From NCBI GenBank assembly GCA_020426085.1, contig JAGQQP010000011.1:1-21436 (forward strand): 21,436 nt of DNA, written 5' to 3'. Of the stretch, positions 1-6,667 are shown piece after piece. Below the pieces are notes generated by a model. That model was not told where the DNA came from and ran no database searches. It worked only from the letters and a program-made list of their open reading frames with translations. Every line of letters starts with the position of its first letter. Within the stretch, counting starts at the first letter, position 1. Source of the stretch: Planctomycetaceae bacterium. GTDB lineage: Bacteria; Planctomycetota; Planctomycetia; Planctomycetales; Planctomycetaceae. A program made the position numbers and the translations under genes.

Positions 1-678
1 ATTGACTGGCGCAGTGTGCTCTTTTTCGGTCTCCCGGGAATGCTGGGGACTTTGGTGGGAGCCTGGTTGGGGGGACTGGCTGCTGAAACCATTCAACTGG
101 TGGTGTTTGGCGGTGTCTTACTGGCGGCCGCTCTGATCATGCTCAGAAAACCAGGCAATACAGAAGCGATTAATGACTCGTCCTCTCAACGGTCCCCGGC
201 GTGGAAGATTGGACTGGAAGGCATCCTTGCGGGAATCCTGACGGGTTTTGTAGGTGTCGGAGGAGGCTTCCTGATCGTGCCGGCGTTAGTGATCCTGGGC
301 AAACTTCCCATGCGTCTGGCGATCGGGACCAGTCTGGTCATCATTGCCTTTCAGGCCGCCGTCGGTTTTACAAAATACGAATTCTATCTGGAGGCAAACA
401 ATCTGTCAGTTGACTGGCAGACGATTCTGATTTTCGCTGTCATCGGTATCGTCGGCAGCATCATCGGACGCCAGATAAATACACGACTGAATCAGCAAAA
501 GCTGAAATCGATATTTGCAGGTTTTCTACTTTTATTGGGAGGATTTGTGATTGTTCATGAAGGGGGCAAGTACCTGCATGCTGCAGCACCTGCTTCCACT
601 CCTCCCGGAATTGTCCACTCGAATCACATTCAAACAAAGAGTCTGATCTCTGTTCATATTAACAAAGGAGAAAAGTGA
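1..678 (+). CDS. TauE/SafE-family anion (sulfite) exporter, 5' end outside window
   Basis: Integral membrane protein of the TauE/SafE family, whose members export sulfite, sulfoacetate or related anions. The frame is open from base 1, so the true start lies upstream; the first in-frame GTG (16) is internal. About 225 residues are visible against a usual 250-270. At least five hydrophobic segments can be seen, and the family's Gly-rich hallmark is clear in the second half: a GILTGFVGVGGGFLIVPAL-type segment followed by the AIGTSL motif. The first half has a weaker copy of the same pattern (GMLGTLVGAWLGG), as expected from the family's internal duplication. The tail after the last helix is His-rich. 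Its TGA overlaps the ATG of the persulfide dioxygenase gene (TGATG), so the two are almost certainly co-translated. A tauE gene also accompanies cstB and sqr in the Staphylococcus cst operon, so sulfite export is the likely job; substrate is inferred. Confidence 0.88.
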   Translation: MDWRSVLFFGLPGMLGTLVGAWLGGLAAETIQLVVFGGVLLAAALIMLRKPGNTEAINDSSSQRSPAWKIGLEGILAGILTGFVGVGGGFLIVPALVILGKLPMRLAIGTSLVIIAFQAAVGFTKYEFYLEANNLSVDWQTILIFAVIGIVGSIIGRQINTRLNQQKLKSIFAGFLLLLGGFVIVHEGGKYLHAAAPASTPPGIVHSNHIQTKSLISVHINKGEK

Positions 679-2141
679 TGTTACTGAAATATTTCTATGA
701 TCCGAAACTGGCGCATGCTTCTTACCTCGTAGGGTGTCAAAAAACAAAAGAAGCGGTCGTGGTTGATCCGGGCAGAGACATCGACCAATACCTGGAAACA
801 GCAAAACGCGAAGGGGTCAAGCTGACCGCAGTCGCAGAAACACACATTCATGCTGACTATGTCTCCGGTGCGCGCGAGCTGGCTGATCGCGTGGGGGCAA
901 AGTTATATGTCTCTGATGAAGGCCCGGCTGAATGGAAGTATGAATATGCAGGCCAGTATGAATCACAGTTACTGAAAGATGGGGATACGTTCCTGATCGG
1001 CAATATCCGTTTTGAAGTGATGCATACTCCGGGACATACTCCCGAAAGTATCTCGTTCCTGCTGACAGACCAGGGGGGTGGGGCGACAGAGCCGATGGGA
1101 ATCTTTACCGGCGACTTCGTTTTCGTGGGCTCCATTGGTCGACCAGACCTGCTGGAAGAAGCCGCTGGTATTAAAGGGAGCGCGGAAGCAGGTGCCCATC
1201 AGCTGTTTCATTCGGCGGAACGTTTCAAACAATTGCCGGATTATCTGCAGCTCTGGCCGGCACACGGTGCGGGAAGTGCTTGCGGGAAGGGGCTGGGTGC
1301 GATTCCTTCCTCAACCGTAGGATATGAAAAACGATTCAATCCTGCATTGCAGTATGATGACGAAACAGCTTTCGTCCAATACATTTTGTCTGATCAGCCT
1401 GAGGCACCGAAATATTTTGCTGTCATGAAACGCGTGAATAAGGAAGGCCCCGTCATTATCGGGGACGCCGGTCTGCCTGAGTTTTTCGAACCAGCTCAAA
1501 TTGAAGTAGTCCGTGATCAGGCGACACTGCTTGATCTTTCTCCTACCAACGAGTTTTCACAGGCTCATGTGCCGGGAACAATGAATATTCCGCTGTCGAT
1601 GCTGGCGGGTTGGGCCGGCTGGCTGGTGGACTATTCGAAACCTCTTTATCTCATCACGGAAGCGGATACATTAGCAGAAGCTGTACGAGTACTTCAGAAA
1701 ATCGGAATTGATGATCAACTGCTGGGTGCGTTCAGCCGCTCTGAAGTTGTGACACAAGGATTGGCGACAGAAGATTATCCCGTGGAATCCCCCTCTGACC
1801 TGGCTCCACGGATTGAAGCAAACGAAGTCAAACTGATTGACGTGCGTGCGGATTCAGAATGGAATGCCAGTCATATCCCGCAGGCAGAGCATCGTTTTCT
1901 CGGTCGTCTTCCGGAACATCTGACGGAAATCAAGTGTTCCCAGCCGATTGTCGTCCAGTGTCAGAGTTCTGCCCGATCGGCGATTGCCGCCAGTCTTCTG
2001 CAGGCAGCGGGACTTGATGTCATCAATCTGGCAGGAGGATTTCTGGCATGGCAGGCGGCTGGATTACCTTCCACTTCGACAGCTCAGGATCCGGTGACCT
2101 GCAGTCCCGGCAGTATTAAAGCCTGTTCTCTGGAGAAATAA
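678..2141 (+). CDS. Persulfide dioxygenase-rhodanese fusion (CstB-like MBL + two rhodanese domains)
   Basis: A 487-residue cytoplasmic enzyme. Residues 1-245 are an ETHE1/CstB-type metallo-beta-lactamase fold: ETHIHADY (54-61), HTPGH (116-120), TGDFVF (144-149) and PAHG (194-197). The expected mononuclear iron ligands are H56, H120 and D146. Residues about 258-355 form a rhodanese-like domain with no catalytic Cys loop (it reads LITEADT), and 375-465 form a second rhodanese with an intact loop C428-QSSA-R433. In CstB this architecture oxidises low-molecular-weight persulfides to sulfite and transfers sulfur to give thiosulfate. A short tail carries two more Cys (475, 483). I chose ATG 678 over GTG 675 because AGGAG at 666-670 is 7 bases upstream; the ATG overlaps the exporter's stop. 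Oddity: the hallmark HxHxDH has Tyr61 for the last His, compatible with a two-His-one-Asp iron site. Assignment to the family is firm; the product ratio is inferred. Confidence 0.93.
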   Translation: MLLKYFYDPKLAHASYLVGCQKTKEAVVVDPGRDIDQYLETAKREGVKLTAVAETHIHADYVSGARELADRVGAKLYVSDEGPAEWKYEYAGQYESQLLKDGDTFLIGNIRFEVMHTPGHTPESISFLLTDQGGGATEPMGIFTGDFVFVGSIGRPDLLEEAAGIKGSAEAGAHQLFHSAERFKQLPDYLQLWPAHGAGSACGKGLGAIPSSTVGYEKRFNPALQYDDETAFVQYILSDQPEAPKYFAVMKRVNKEGPVIIGDAGLPEFFEPAQIEVVRDQATLLDLSPTNEFSQAHVPGTMNIPLSMLAGWAGWLVDYSKPLYLITEADTLAEAVRVLQKIGIDDQLLGAFSRSEVVTQGLATEDYPVESPSDLAPRIEANEVKLIDVRADSEWNASHIPQAEHRFLGRLPEHLTEIKCSQPIVVQCQSSARSAIAASLLQAAGLDVINLAGGFLAWQAAGLPSTSTAQDPVTCSPGSIKACSLEK

Positions 2142-2143
2142 GC

Positions 2144-2338
2144 ATGGTACCTTTCCTGGTTTTACTCACTATTTTCGCAGCATGGATTGTGATTCACATG
2201 TATCTTCTCCCTCGACTGGGAGTCGGTTCCTGTCCATTCAACTGCAGCAGCAGGTCAGAGGACGCAGCGCACAATCAGTCGAAGACGGACCGCTGCGATG
2301 ATCGTTCCCGTTTCAACTCGACGACTAGCGGAGAATAA
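2144..2338 (+). CDS. Small single-pass membrane protein with CxxxC motif, unknown function
   Basis: A 64-residue protein I do not recognise. Residues 3-22 are one hydrophobic helix, followed by PRLG and a C30-PFN-C34 pair, then a polar, Ser/Asp/Arg-rich tail with another Cys near residue 50. It starts 2 bases after the stop of the persulfide dioxygenase gene and ends 3 bases before the oxidoreductase start, with GGAG at 2132-2135 eight bases upstream of its ATG. That tight packing between two sulfur enzymes is the best evidence that it is real and translated. A role in tethering the dioxygenase or oxidoreductase to the membrane, or in carrying sulfane sulfur on its cysteines, is a guess from context only. 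Confidence 0.75.
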   Translation: MVPFLVLLTIFAAWIVIHMYLLPRLGVGSCPFNCSSRSEDAAHNQSKTDRCDDRSRFNSTTSGE

Positions 2339-2341
2339 AAT

Positions 2342-3592
2342 ATGATTTCCAATATCAGTGAAAACTGCCAGAAACCTGATCAGACATTGCATGACTCTGA
2401 TCAGGTGGTCCACCATCAGATTGTGATTGTAGGTGGGGGGACGGCGGGAATTACCGTTGCCGCCCAACTCACACGGGGCTGGTCGAATCAGCTCGATGTG
2501 GCCGTTGTGGACCCTTCGGACAGTCACTATTATCAACCTGCCTGGACACTTGTGGGTGGGGGCGCTTTTCGCAGGGAAAAAACACGGCGTGACGAAGCAT
2601 CCGTGATTCCGCGTAAGGCGAAATGGATTCGTGACGCGGTTACCAAATTTGAGCCACAACTGAACCGCCTGATAACTCGTGATGGAAGAACAATTCAGTA
2701 CGATTATCTTGTTGTCTGTGCCGGAATTCAGATTAAATGGGATGATATCAAGGGATTGAAAGAAAGTCTGGGACACGAAGGAGTCTGCAGTAATTATTCC
2801 TTCGAATCGGTAGGAAGTACCTGGGACAATATCAGTCATTTCAAAGGCGGGACCGCGATATTTACGCAGCCGGTGACTGGCATTAAATGTGGAGGTGCTC
2901 CGCAGAAGATCTGTTACCTGGCAGATGACTATTTTCGTCAGCACGGGGTGCGAGAGAAGACAAAAATGATCTTTGTCTCTGGAACCGGCAGTCTGTTTGC
3001 TGTCGAGAAATATCGGAAAGTTCTGGAACAGGTTGCCCAGCGCAAGAATATTGAGACCCGGTTCAATCAGAGTCTGGTTGCGATTTCTGCTGATACGAAG
3101 GAAGCAATCTTCCAGGATATGGAAACAGGAGAGGAGACCTCCGTCAGCTATGACATGATCCATGTTACCCCTCCCATGGGGCCTCCAGAGTTTATCGCAC
3201 ACAGTCCACTCGCTGATGAGAAAGGCTGGGTCGACGTCGATAAACACACGCTGCAGCATGTGCGTTTCCCTAATGTCTTTGCACTGGGAGACAGCAGTAA
3301 TCTGCCGACCTCGAAAACGGCAGCGGCCATTCGCAAGCAGGCTCCCACAGTCAGTAAAAACCTGAGTTCACTGATTAAGGGGAAACCAATGACTGCGAGG
3401 TATAACGGTTACACATCCTGTCCACTGGTGACGGGGTATGGAAAACTGGTTCTGGCAGAGTTCGATTATGACAAACTTCCCGACGAAACATTTCCTTTCA
3501 ACCAGGCAAAAGAACGCTGGAGTATGTGGCTGCTGAAGAAATATCTGCTGCCAGTACTGTACTGGCGGGGCATGCTCAAAGGACGCGTTTGA
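2342..3592 (+). CDS. sqr: Sulfide:quinone oxidoreductase, type II (SQRDL-like)
   Basis: A 416-residue FAD enzyme that oxidises sulfide to sulfane sulfur and passes two electrons to the quinone pool at the membrane surface. After a roughly 24-residue leader comes the Rossmann FAD motif IVIVGGGTAG (27-36). The redox cysteine pair is in type II contexts: IKCGGAPQKICYL (C183) and YTSCPLVTGYG (C360), the latter almost word-for-word that of mitochondrial SQRDL. The second flavin motif is FALGDSSNLPTSKTAAA (313-329). The C-terminal WLLKKYLLPVLYW stretch suits the amphipathic helix that docks the enzyme on the membrane. Start ATG 2342 has GGAG at 2330-2333. It lies 3 bases after the small membrane protein gene. 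Type II enzymes commonly use a small acceptor such as glutathione or coenzyme A, matching the persulfide dioxygenase two genes upstream; the acceptor here is not known. Confidence 0.96.
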   Translation: MISNISENCQKPDQTLHDSDQVVHHQIVIVGGGTAGITVAAQLTRGWSNQLDVAVVDPSDSHYYQPAWTLVGGGAFRREKTRRDEASVIPRKAKWIRDAVTKFEPQLNRLITRDGRTIQYDYLVVCAGIQIKWDDIKGLKESLGHEGVCSNYSFESVGSTWDNISHFKGGTAIFTQPVTGIKCGGAPQKICYLADDYFRQHGVREKTKMIFVSGTGSLFAVEKYRKVLEQVAQRKNIETRFNQSLVAISADTKEAIFQDMETGEETSVSYDMIHVTPPMGPPEFIAHSPLADEKGWVDVDKHTLQHVRFPNVFALGDSSNLPTSKTAAAIRKQAPTVSKNLSSLIKGKPMTARYNGYTSCPLVTGYGKLVLAEFDYDKLPDETFPFNQAKERWSMWLLKKYLLPVLYWRGMLKGRV

Positions 3593-3649
3593 AGAGTTTC
3601 CTGAAACTGGCGCTGATACAAGAACTGATATTTAAGTAGGAAAAAAATA

Positions 3650-4678
3650 ATGAAGACATCAATTCTGCGAAATGGAATGCTCGTAATTCTGATCTGTGTG
3701 GTCGCTGGTTCTGCTCTGGCCCAGCGCGGACCAGGTGGACGTGGTCACGGTCGAGGAAAAGGTGGACCTGGGCAGGGGCAAGGGCAGGGACATGACCGAG
3801 ATCATGCCGACTTTCGCTATCTGCTGACCAATCATCAGAAAATCAAACGGGAAGTACGAGAGCTGCCTAACGGCGTCCAGACAATAACCGAATCACAAGA
3901 TCCTCAGGTCGCTGCGAAAATCAGAGAACATGTCTACTGGATGAAAGAACGTATCGAAAAACAGCAGCCTATTAGAATGCGCGATCCGCTGTTTGCAGAA
4001 TTGTTCAAACACGCCGGGCAAATCAAAATGGTGACTGAGAATACCCCCAATGGGGTTCGTGTTCAGGAGACTTCTGAAAATCCCTATGTAGCGAAACTGA
4101 TCAAAGAACATGCGAAGACTGTTTCCGAATTTGTAAAACGCGGATTTCCTGAAGCGATGAAAAATCATCCTGTTCCCACGACCAGGAATGAGGTGAATCA
4201 AAGGGAATACATTCATCCGGTCATTCAGCATTATGGAAAAGTGGTACAGTTACCTGATGCTGCCCAGCAACCACGGCCTGAGAGTAAAATCTGTGTTGAT
4301 CTGACTAAGGGGGGAGACGCAGACCAGTTGAATCCTTCGATTGAGAAACTGGCGCGCTATGTCAATATTTATCAGGGGGCCGGTAAAGCACCGGCGTCGG
4401 TTCAAATCGCCGTCGTTCTCCATGGAGATGCGACTCTGTGCGTACTGAACGATGATGCCTATGCACAGCGTTTCAAAACAGAAAGTAATCCCAACCTGGA
4501 CTGTCTGCACGAACTGCATGAAGCAGGAGTTGAGATTTATGTTTGTGGTCAGTCACTGATCGGCAAGGGAGGCCAGCCGGAAGAAGTAGTCGTGTTTGCT
4601 GATGTCTCGGTCTCTGCATTGACATCGCTGGTCAATCTGCAGACAGACGGATATGCGTATGTCCCTTTATTAAAATAA
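3650..4678 (+). CDS. Exported DsrE-like protein with duplicated His/PNGV module
   Basis: A 342-residue protein with a clear signal peptide (charged start, hydrophobic 8-21, likely cleavage after SALA at 24). A Gly/Arg/Gln low-complexity stretch follows (26-50). Residues about 54-102 and 113-163 are two copies of one unit: His, IK, then PNGV, then a [ET]S-x-[DN]P-x-VA run, and IxEH at the end (H62...H94 and H121...H154). Residues 212-342 match the DsrE/DsrF fold: KICVDLTKG, VQIAVVLHGDA, LHEAGVEIYVCGQS with the C299 position typical of the family, plus C215, C264 and C285. DsrE-family proteins carry sulfur on cysteine in the cytoplasm; an exported version in a sulfide cluster suggests extracytoplasmic sulfur handling, but no reaction can be assigned. 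It lies 57 bases after the sulfide oxidoreductase, with an AGGA-type ribosome site at 3638-3641. The repeat unit is of unknown function; paired His could bind metal or heme. Confidence 0.85.
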   Translation: MKTSILRNGMLVILICVVAGSALAQRGPGGRGHGRGKGGPGQGQGQGHDRDHADFRYLLTNHQKIKREVRELPNGVQTITESQDPQVAAKIREHVYWMKERIEKQQPIRMRDPLFAELFKHAGQIKMVTENTPNGVRVQETSENPYVAKLIKEHAKTVSEFVKRGFPEAMKNHPVPTTRNEVNQREYIHPVIQHYGKVVQLPDAAQQPRPESKICVDLTKGGDADQLNPSIEKLARYVNIYQGAGKAPASVQIAVVLHGDATLCVLNDDAYAQRFKTESNPNLDCLHELHEAGVEIYVCGQSLIGKGGQPEEVVVFADVSVSALTSLVNLQTDGYAYVPLLK

Positions 4679-4694
4679 CATATTGTATTATTTC

Positions 4695-4726
4695 TTACAG
4701 ATCATGAATTTCGTTCTGTTTATAAT
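4695..4726 (+). promoter_or_regulatory. Possible promoter of the thiosulfate dehydrogenase gene
   Basis: A perfect TATAAT sits at 4721-4726 in the 131-base gap after the DsrE-like gene. The nearest -35-like element is TTACAG at 4695-4700, but the spacer is 20 bases, longer than ideal. No clear terminator precedes it, so the downstream gene may use this promoter, read-through, or both. Confidence 0.25.
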
Positions 4727-4795
4727 CCCTTCTGAAGTATGCCGGATGCGGAAGCTGTTCGAATTACGCTTCGGTGATGAATTTGGGGATTGCAC

Positions 4796-4803
4796 AAGGT
4801 GAG
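4796..4803 (+). promoter_or_regulatory. Ribosome binding site deciding the tsdA start
   Basis: AAGGTGAG lies 6 bases before ATG 4810 and directly precedes a signal-peptide-like sequence. The longer in-frame options, GTG 4774 and ATG 4777, have no such site and would put a polar dozen residues before the signal, so ATG 4810 is preferred. Confidence 0.7.
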
Positions 4804-4809
4804 ATTGTC

Positions 4810-5643
4810 ATGCGTTATTTCAGGGGAATTGGTTTCTTCTTTCTTTTGACGGGATGTTATCTGTTGTCCGCATTGTCGGCAGAAACTCCAGGTACAATCG
4901 GTGACCAGTACAAAGTTCCTGCTGAATACCCTCCCTCTGAACTGGGGGAGATTGTCAAGCTCGGAAAAGAGATTGTCGAACAGACAAACGTGCATCCACT
5001 TTCGAAAGACTATGTCGGTAATTCGCTGACCTGCAGTTCCTGTCATCTGAAGGCTGGTACTGATCCGCGTGCTGCCACTTTCCTGGGAATTGCCACTGCC
5101 TATCCCGCCTGGTCTCCCCGTGAAAAGCGGGTGATTACCCTGGAAGACCGCGTACTGAACTGTTTCATGCGCAGTCAAAATGGAATGCGGCCCCCTCTGG
5201 GGAGTAAAGTATCGACTGCGATTACCGCGTATATCACCTGGCTCTCGTCCGGGAACACAATCCGGATGAATCATGAAAAACCACTGGGGCCCAATCATGT
5301 CAGACCTCTTAAAATCAAGCCTGAACTGGCAAACGTACAACGCGGTGCGACTTTATATGTGAGTCAGTGTGCCGACTGTCATGGGGATGAGGGAACGGGA
5401 ACCGAAGAGGGACCTCCTGTCTGGGGAGAGAAATCATTTAATACGGGAGCGGGTTTGAGCCACAATGACAAGCTGGCTGCCTGGCTGAAGGTGGCGATGC
5501 CTCCCGATGATGCGAATCTCTCAGAGCAGGATGCGCTGGACATCGCTGCTTTTATCAATTCGCATGAACGGCCCCAATTCATCCTGAAAGAGCATTTGCC
5601 GGCTGTAGAACGATTGGGGACTTACGACTGGCAGGAAAAATAA
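4810..5643 (+). CDS. tsdA: Diheme cytochrome c, thiosulfate dehydrogenase (TsdA type)
   Basis: A 277-residue exported diheme c-type cytochrome, predicted to couple two thiosulfates to tetrathionate and pass electrons to a cytochrome c. Heme 1 binds at C75-SSC-H79. The family signature DRVLNCFMRSQNG (113-125) contains Cys118, the unusual Cys axial ligand of heme 1 in TsdA. Heme 2 binds at C187-ADC-H191; the axial Met is probably in KVAMP (M230), because the GAG-x site where many relatives appear to have Met reads GAGL here. The N-terminus is a signal: a lipobox-like LTGC (13-16) suggests a lipoprotein, or cleavage could follow SALSA at 24. It is the last gene of the plus-strand sulfur cluster, 131 bases after the DsrE-like gene. 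Other diheme sulfur cytochromes such as SoxX/SoxA lack the CFxRSxNG motif, so TsdA is favoured; direction of reaction is inferred. Confidence 0.85.
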   Translation: MRYFRGIGFFFLLTGCYLLSALSAETPGTIGDQYKVPAEYPPSELGEIVKLGKEIVEQTNVHPLSKDYVGNSLTCSSCHLKAGTDPRAATFLGIATAYPAWSPREKRVITLEDRVLNCFMRSQNGMRPPLGSKVSTAITAYITWLSSGNTIRMNHEKPLGPNHVRPLKIKPELANVQRGATLYVSQCADCHGDEGTGTEEGPPVWGEKSFNTGAGLSHNDKLAAWLKVAMPPDDANLSEQDALDIAAFINSHERPQFILKEHLPAVERLGTYDWQEK

Positions 5644-5715
5644 TCGGGCCGAATGTGCTGTGTTGATCCTTTGTCCCTGGTGTGATGCGCGGTCATAACA
5701 TGGAACAGGAACAGG

Positions 5716-6381
5716 TCAGTCGTGCTTTATCACGGATTGATTTGAGCCGGGATAAAGCCAGCCCTTCAGGACCCAGCTTAACAATGGAATCATGACCCAT
5801 GTCATCAGAGGAACTGTGATAGAAGTGGTAATCGCAGCAGAGAGCAGAAAATGCAGTTCAGTCATATGGGGGCGAATGAGATTGATGATGGGAATGATCG
5901 AGACATAAACGGCAATCCATACAATGACTGCAATTTTATACTTGGGAGGTGGTTCGACCTGCTGGTGATCGTCGTGATGCGTCAGTTCAAACCAGGTTTC
6001 CAGACCTGTATTATGTGTGATCGCGGGGGGACAATGTTCCAGTGCATGCAGCCGGGAAATCCAGTATTCACGTTCCGGTGAACTCTTCCAGTTTTCCAGG
6101 TTCTCCAGTTGATCAAACCGCAAAACGATCTGGTAAGTAGGTTTTCGGGTGGATTCCTGCTTCAGAACTGTGGTTCCCATGTGGCCGGGAAATTTGAGCG
6201 AAGCCTGAATCGTATTCGTCAAGGTTTCTTCCCATTCCTTTTGATTTCCGGGAGCGGGGTGAGCTGTCACAACCATCGTCACAGGGTCAGAACTGGTGGC
6301 ACGCATTGAATTCTGGCTTTCATGGAATATAAATTGCTTTTCCTGGTTACCTGTCAGAAGCAGTGTTTTCTGCACTGACAT
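5716..6381 (-). CDS. ABM-domain membrane protein (COG3224-like)
   Basis: A 221-residue protein. Residues about 33-130 form an antibiotic-biosynthesis-monooxygenase (dimeric ferredoxin-like) domain, beginning PVTMVVTAHPAPG and including the typical NWKSSPEREYWISRL helix. A His/Asp-rich linker (HHDDHQQVEPPPKYK) leads to two membrane helices (about 149-169 and 176-202) with conserved-looking LIRPHM between them. This layout fits the COG3224 type of ABM-superfamily protein, whose substrate is not known to me. The name does not show that it makes an antibiotic. It faces the sulfur cluster (72-base gap, no obvious terminator) and has its own strand. The start is uncertain: neither ATG 6381 nor the internal ATG 6306, just before the domain, has a good ribosome site. 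Confidence 0.75.
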   Translation of the reverse strand: MSVQKTLLLTGNQEKQFIFHESQNSMRATSSDPVTMVVTAHPAPGNQKEWEETLTNTIQASLKFPGHMGTTVLKQESTRKPTYQIVLRFDQLENLENWKSSPEREYWISRLHALEHCPPAITHNTGLETWFELTHHDDHQQVEPPPKYKIAVIVWIAVYVSIIPIINLIRPHMTELHFLLSAAITTSITVPLMTWVMIPLLSWVLKGWLYPGSNQSVIKHD

Positions 6382-6667
6382 TTCAACGGTAACTCGACTG
6401 TATTATAGGCAGTCCTCAAACTGGTATTTTGAGATTTTTTAAGCAATTAAAATGGTAAAATATCATTAAATAACAGCTTATAGACACCCGTCGCGGCAGC
6501 TTCGAAAACTGGTTTTAAAAATAGTCTATACAACAATTAAAATTTCTGATAATGCAGGTCTGCAATCCCGATATATTTAGAGAGAGCCATCCGGATGGTC
6601 TCTCTTACAATTTCGAGTGCGCCAGGATTGTAAAAAGTGCAAGTGAAGGGTGGAAGGATTCACACAA
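6382..6667. other. AT-rich divergent spacer between ABM and glycine-zipper genes
   Basis: A 286-base region that separates two divergently read genes and so must hold both promoters. It is AT-rich from 6425 to 6555. I see no convincing paired -35/-10 boxes: TTGAGA (6429-6434) with TAAAAT (6456-6461) has a 21-base spacer, and GATAAT (6548-6553) lacks a good -35. A hairpin is listed separately. Confidence 0.5.
6579..6605 (+). other. Strong hairpin in the leader of the glycine-zipper gene
   Basis: AGAGAGA (6579-6585) pairs perfectly with TCTCTCT (6599-6605). Inside, after one bulged G, CCAT pairs with ATGG around a CCGG tetraloop, giving 11 base pairs in 27 bases. The sequence after it is TACAATTTCG, not a T-run, so it is a poor intrinsic terminator. 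It may be a 5' leader structure or a protein site. Confidence 0.6.

Noticed and set aside
2255..3259. 334-codon open frame on the minus strand
   Set aside because: It lies entirely antisense to the sulfide:quinone oxidoreductase and its small upstream neighbour; the translation has no recognisable domain and is rich in Arg/Cys/His as expected for a shadow frame.
3596..3607. Small GTTTC/GAAAC inverted repeat after the sulfide oxidoreductase
   Set aside because: Only 2 bases separate the arms and no T-run follows, so it is not a credible terminator.
4774..4809. Longer N-terminus for the diheme cytochrome from GTG 4774 or ATG 4777
   Set aside because: It would place a polar segment before the signal peptide and lacks a ribosome site, while ATG 4810 has a good one.
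6429..6461. TTGAGA ... TAAAAT promoter-like pair
   Set aside because: The 21-base spacer is too long for a standard sigma-70 promoter, and AT-rich sequence gives such matches by chance.
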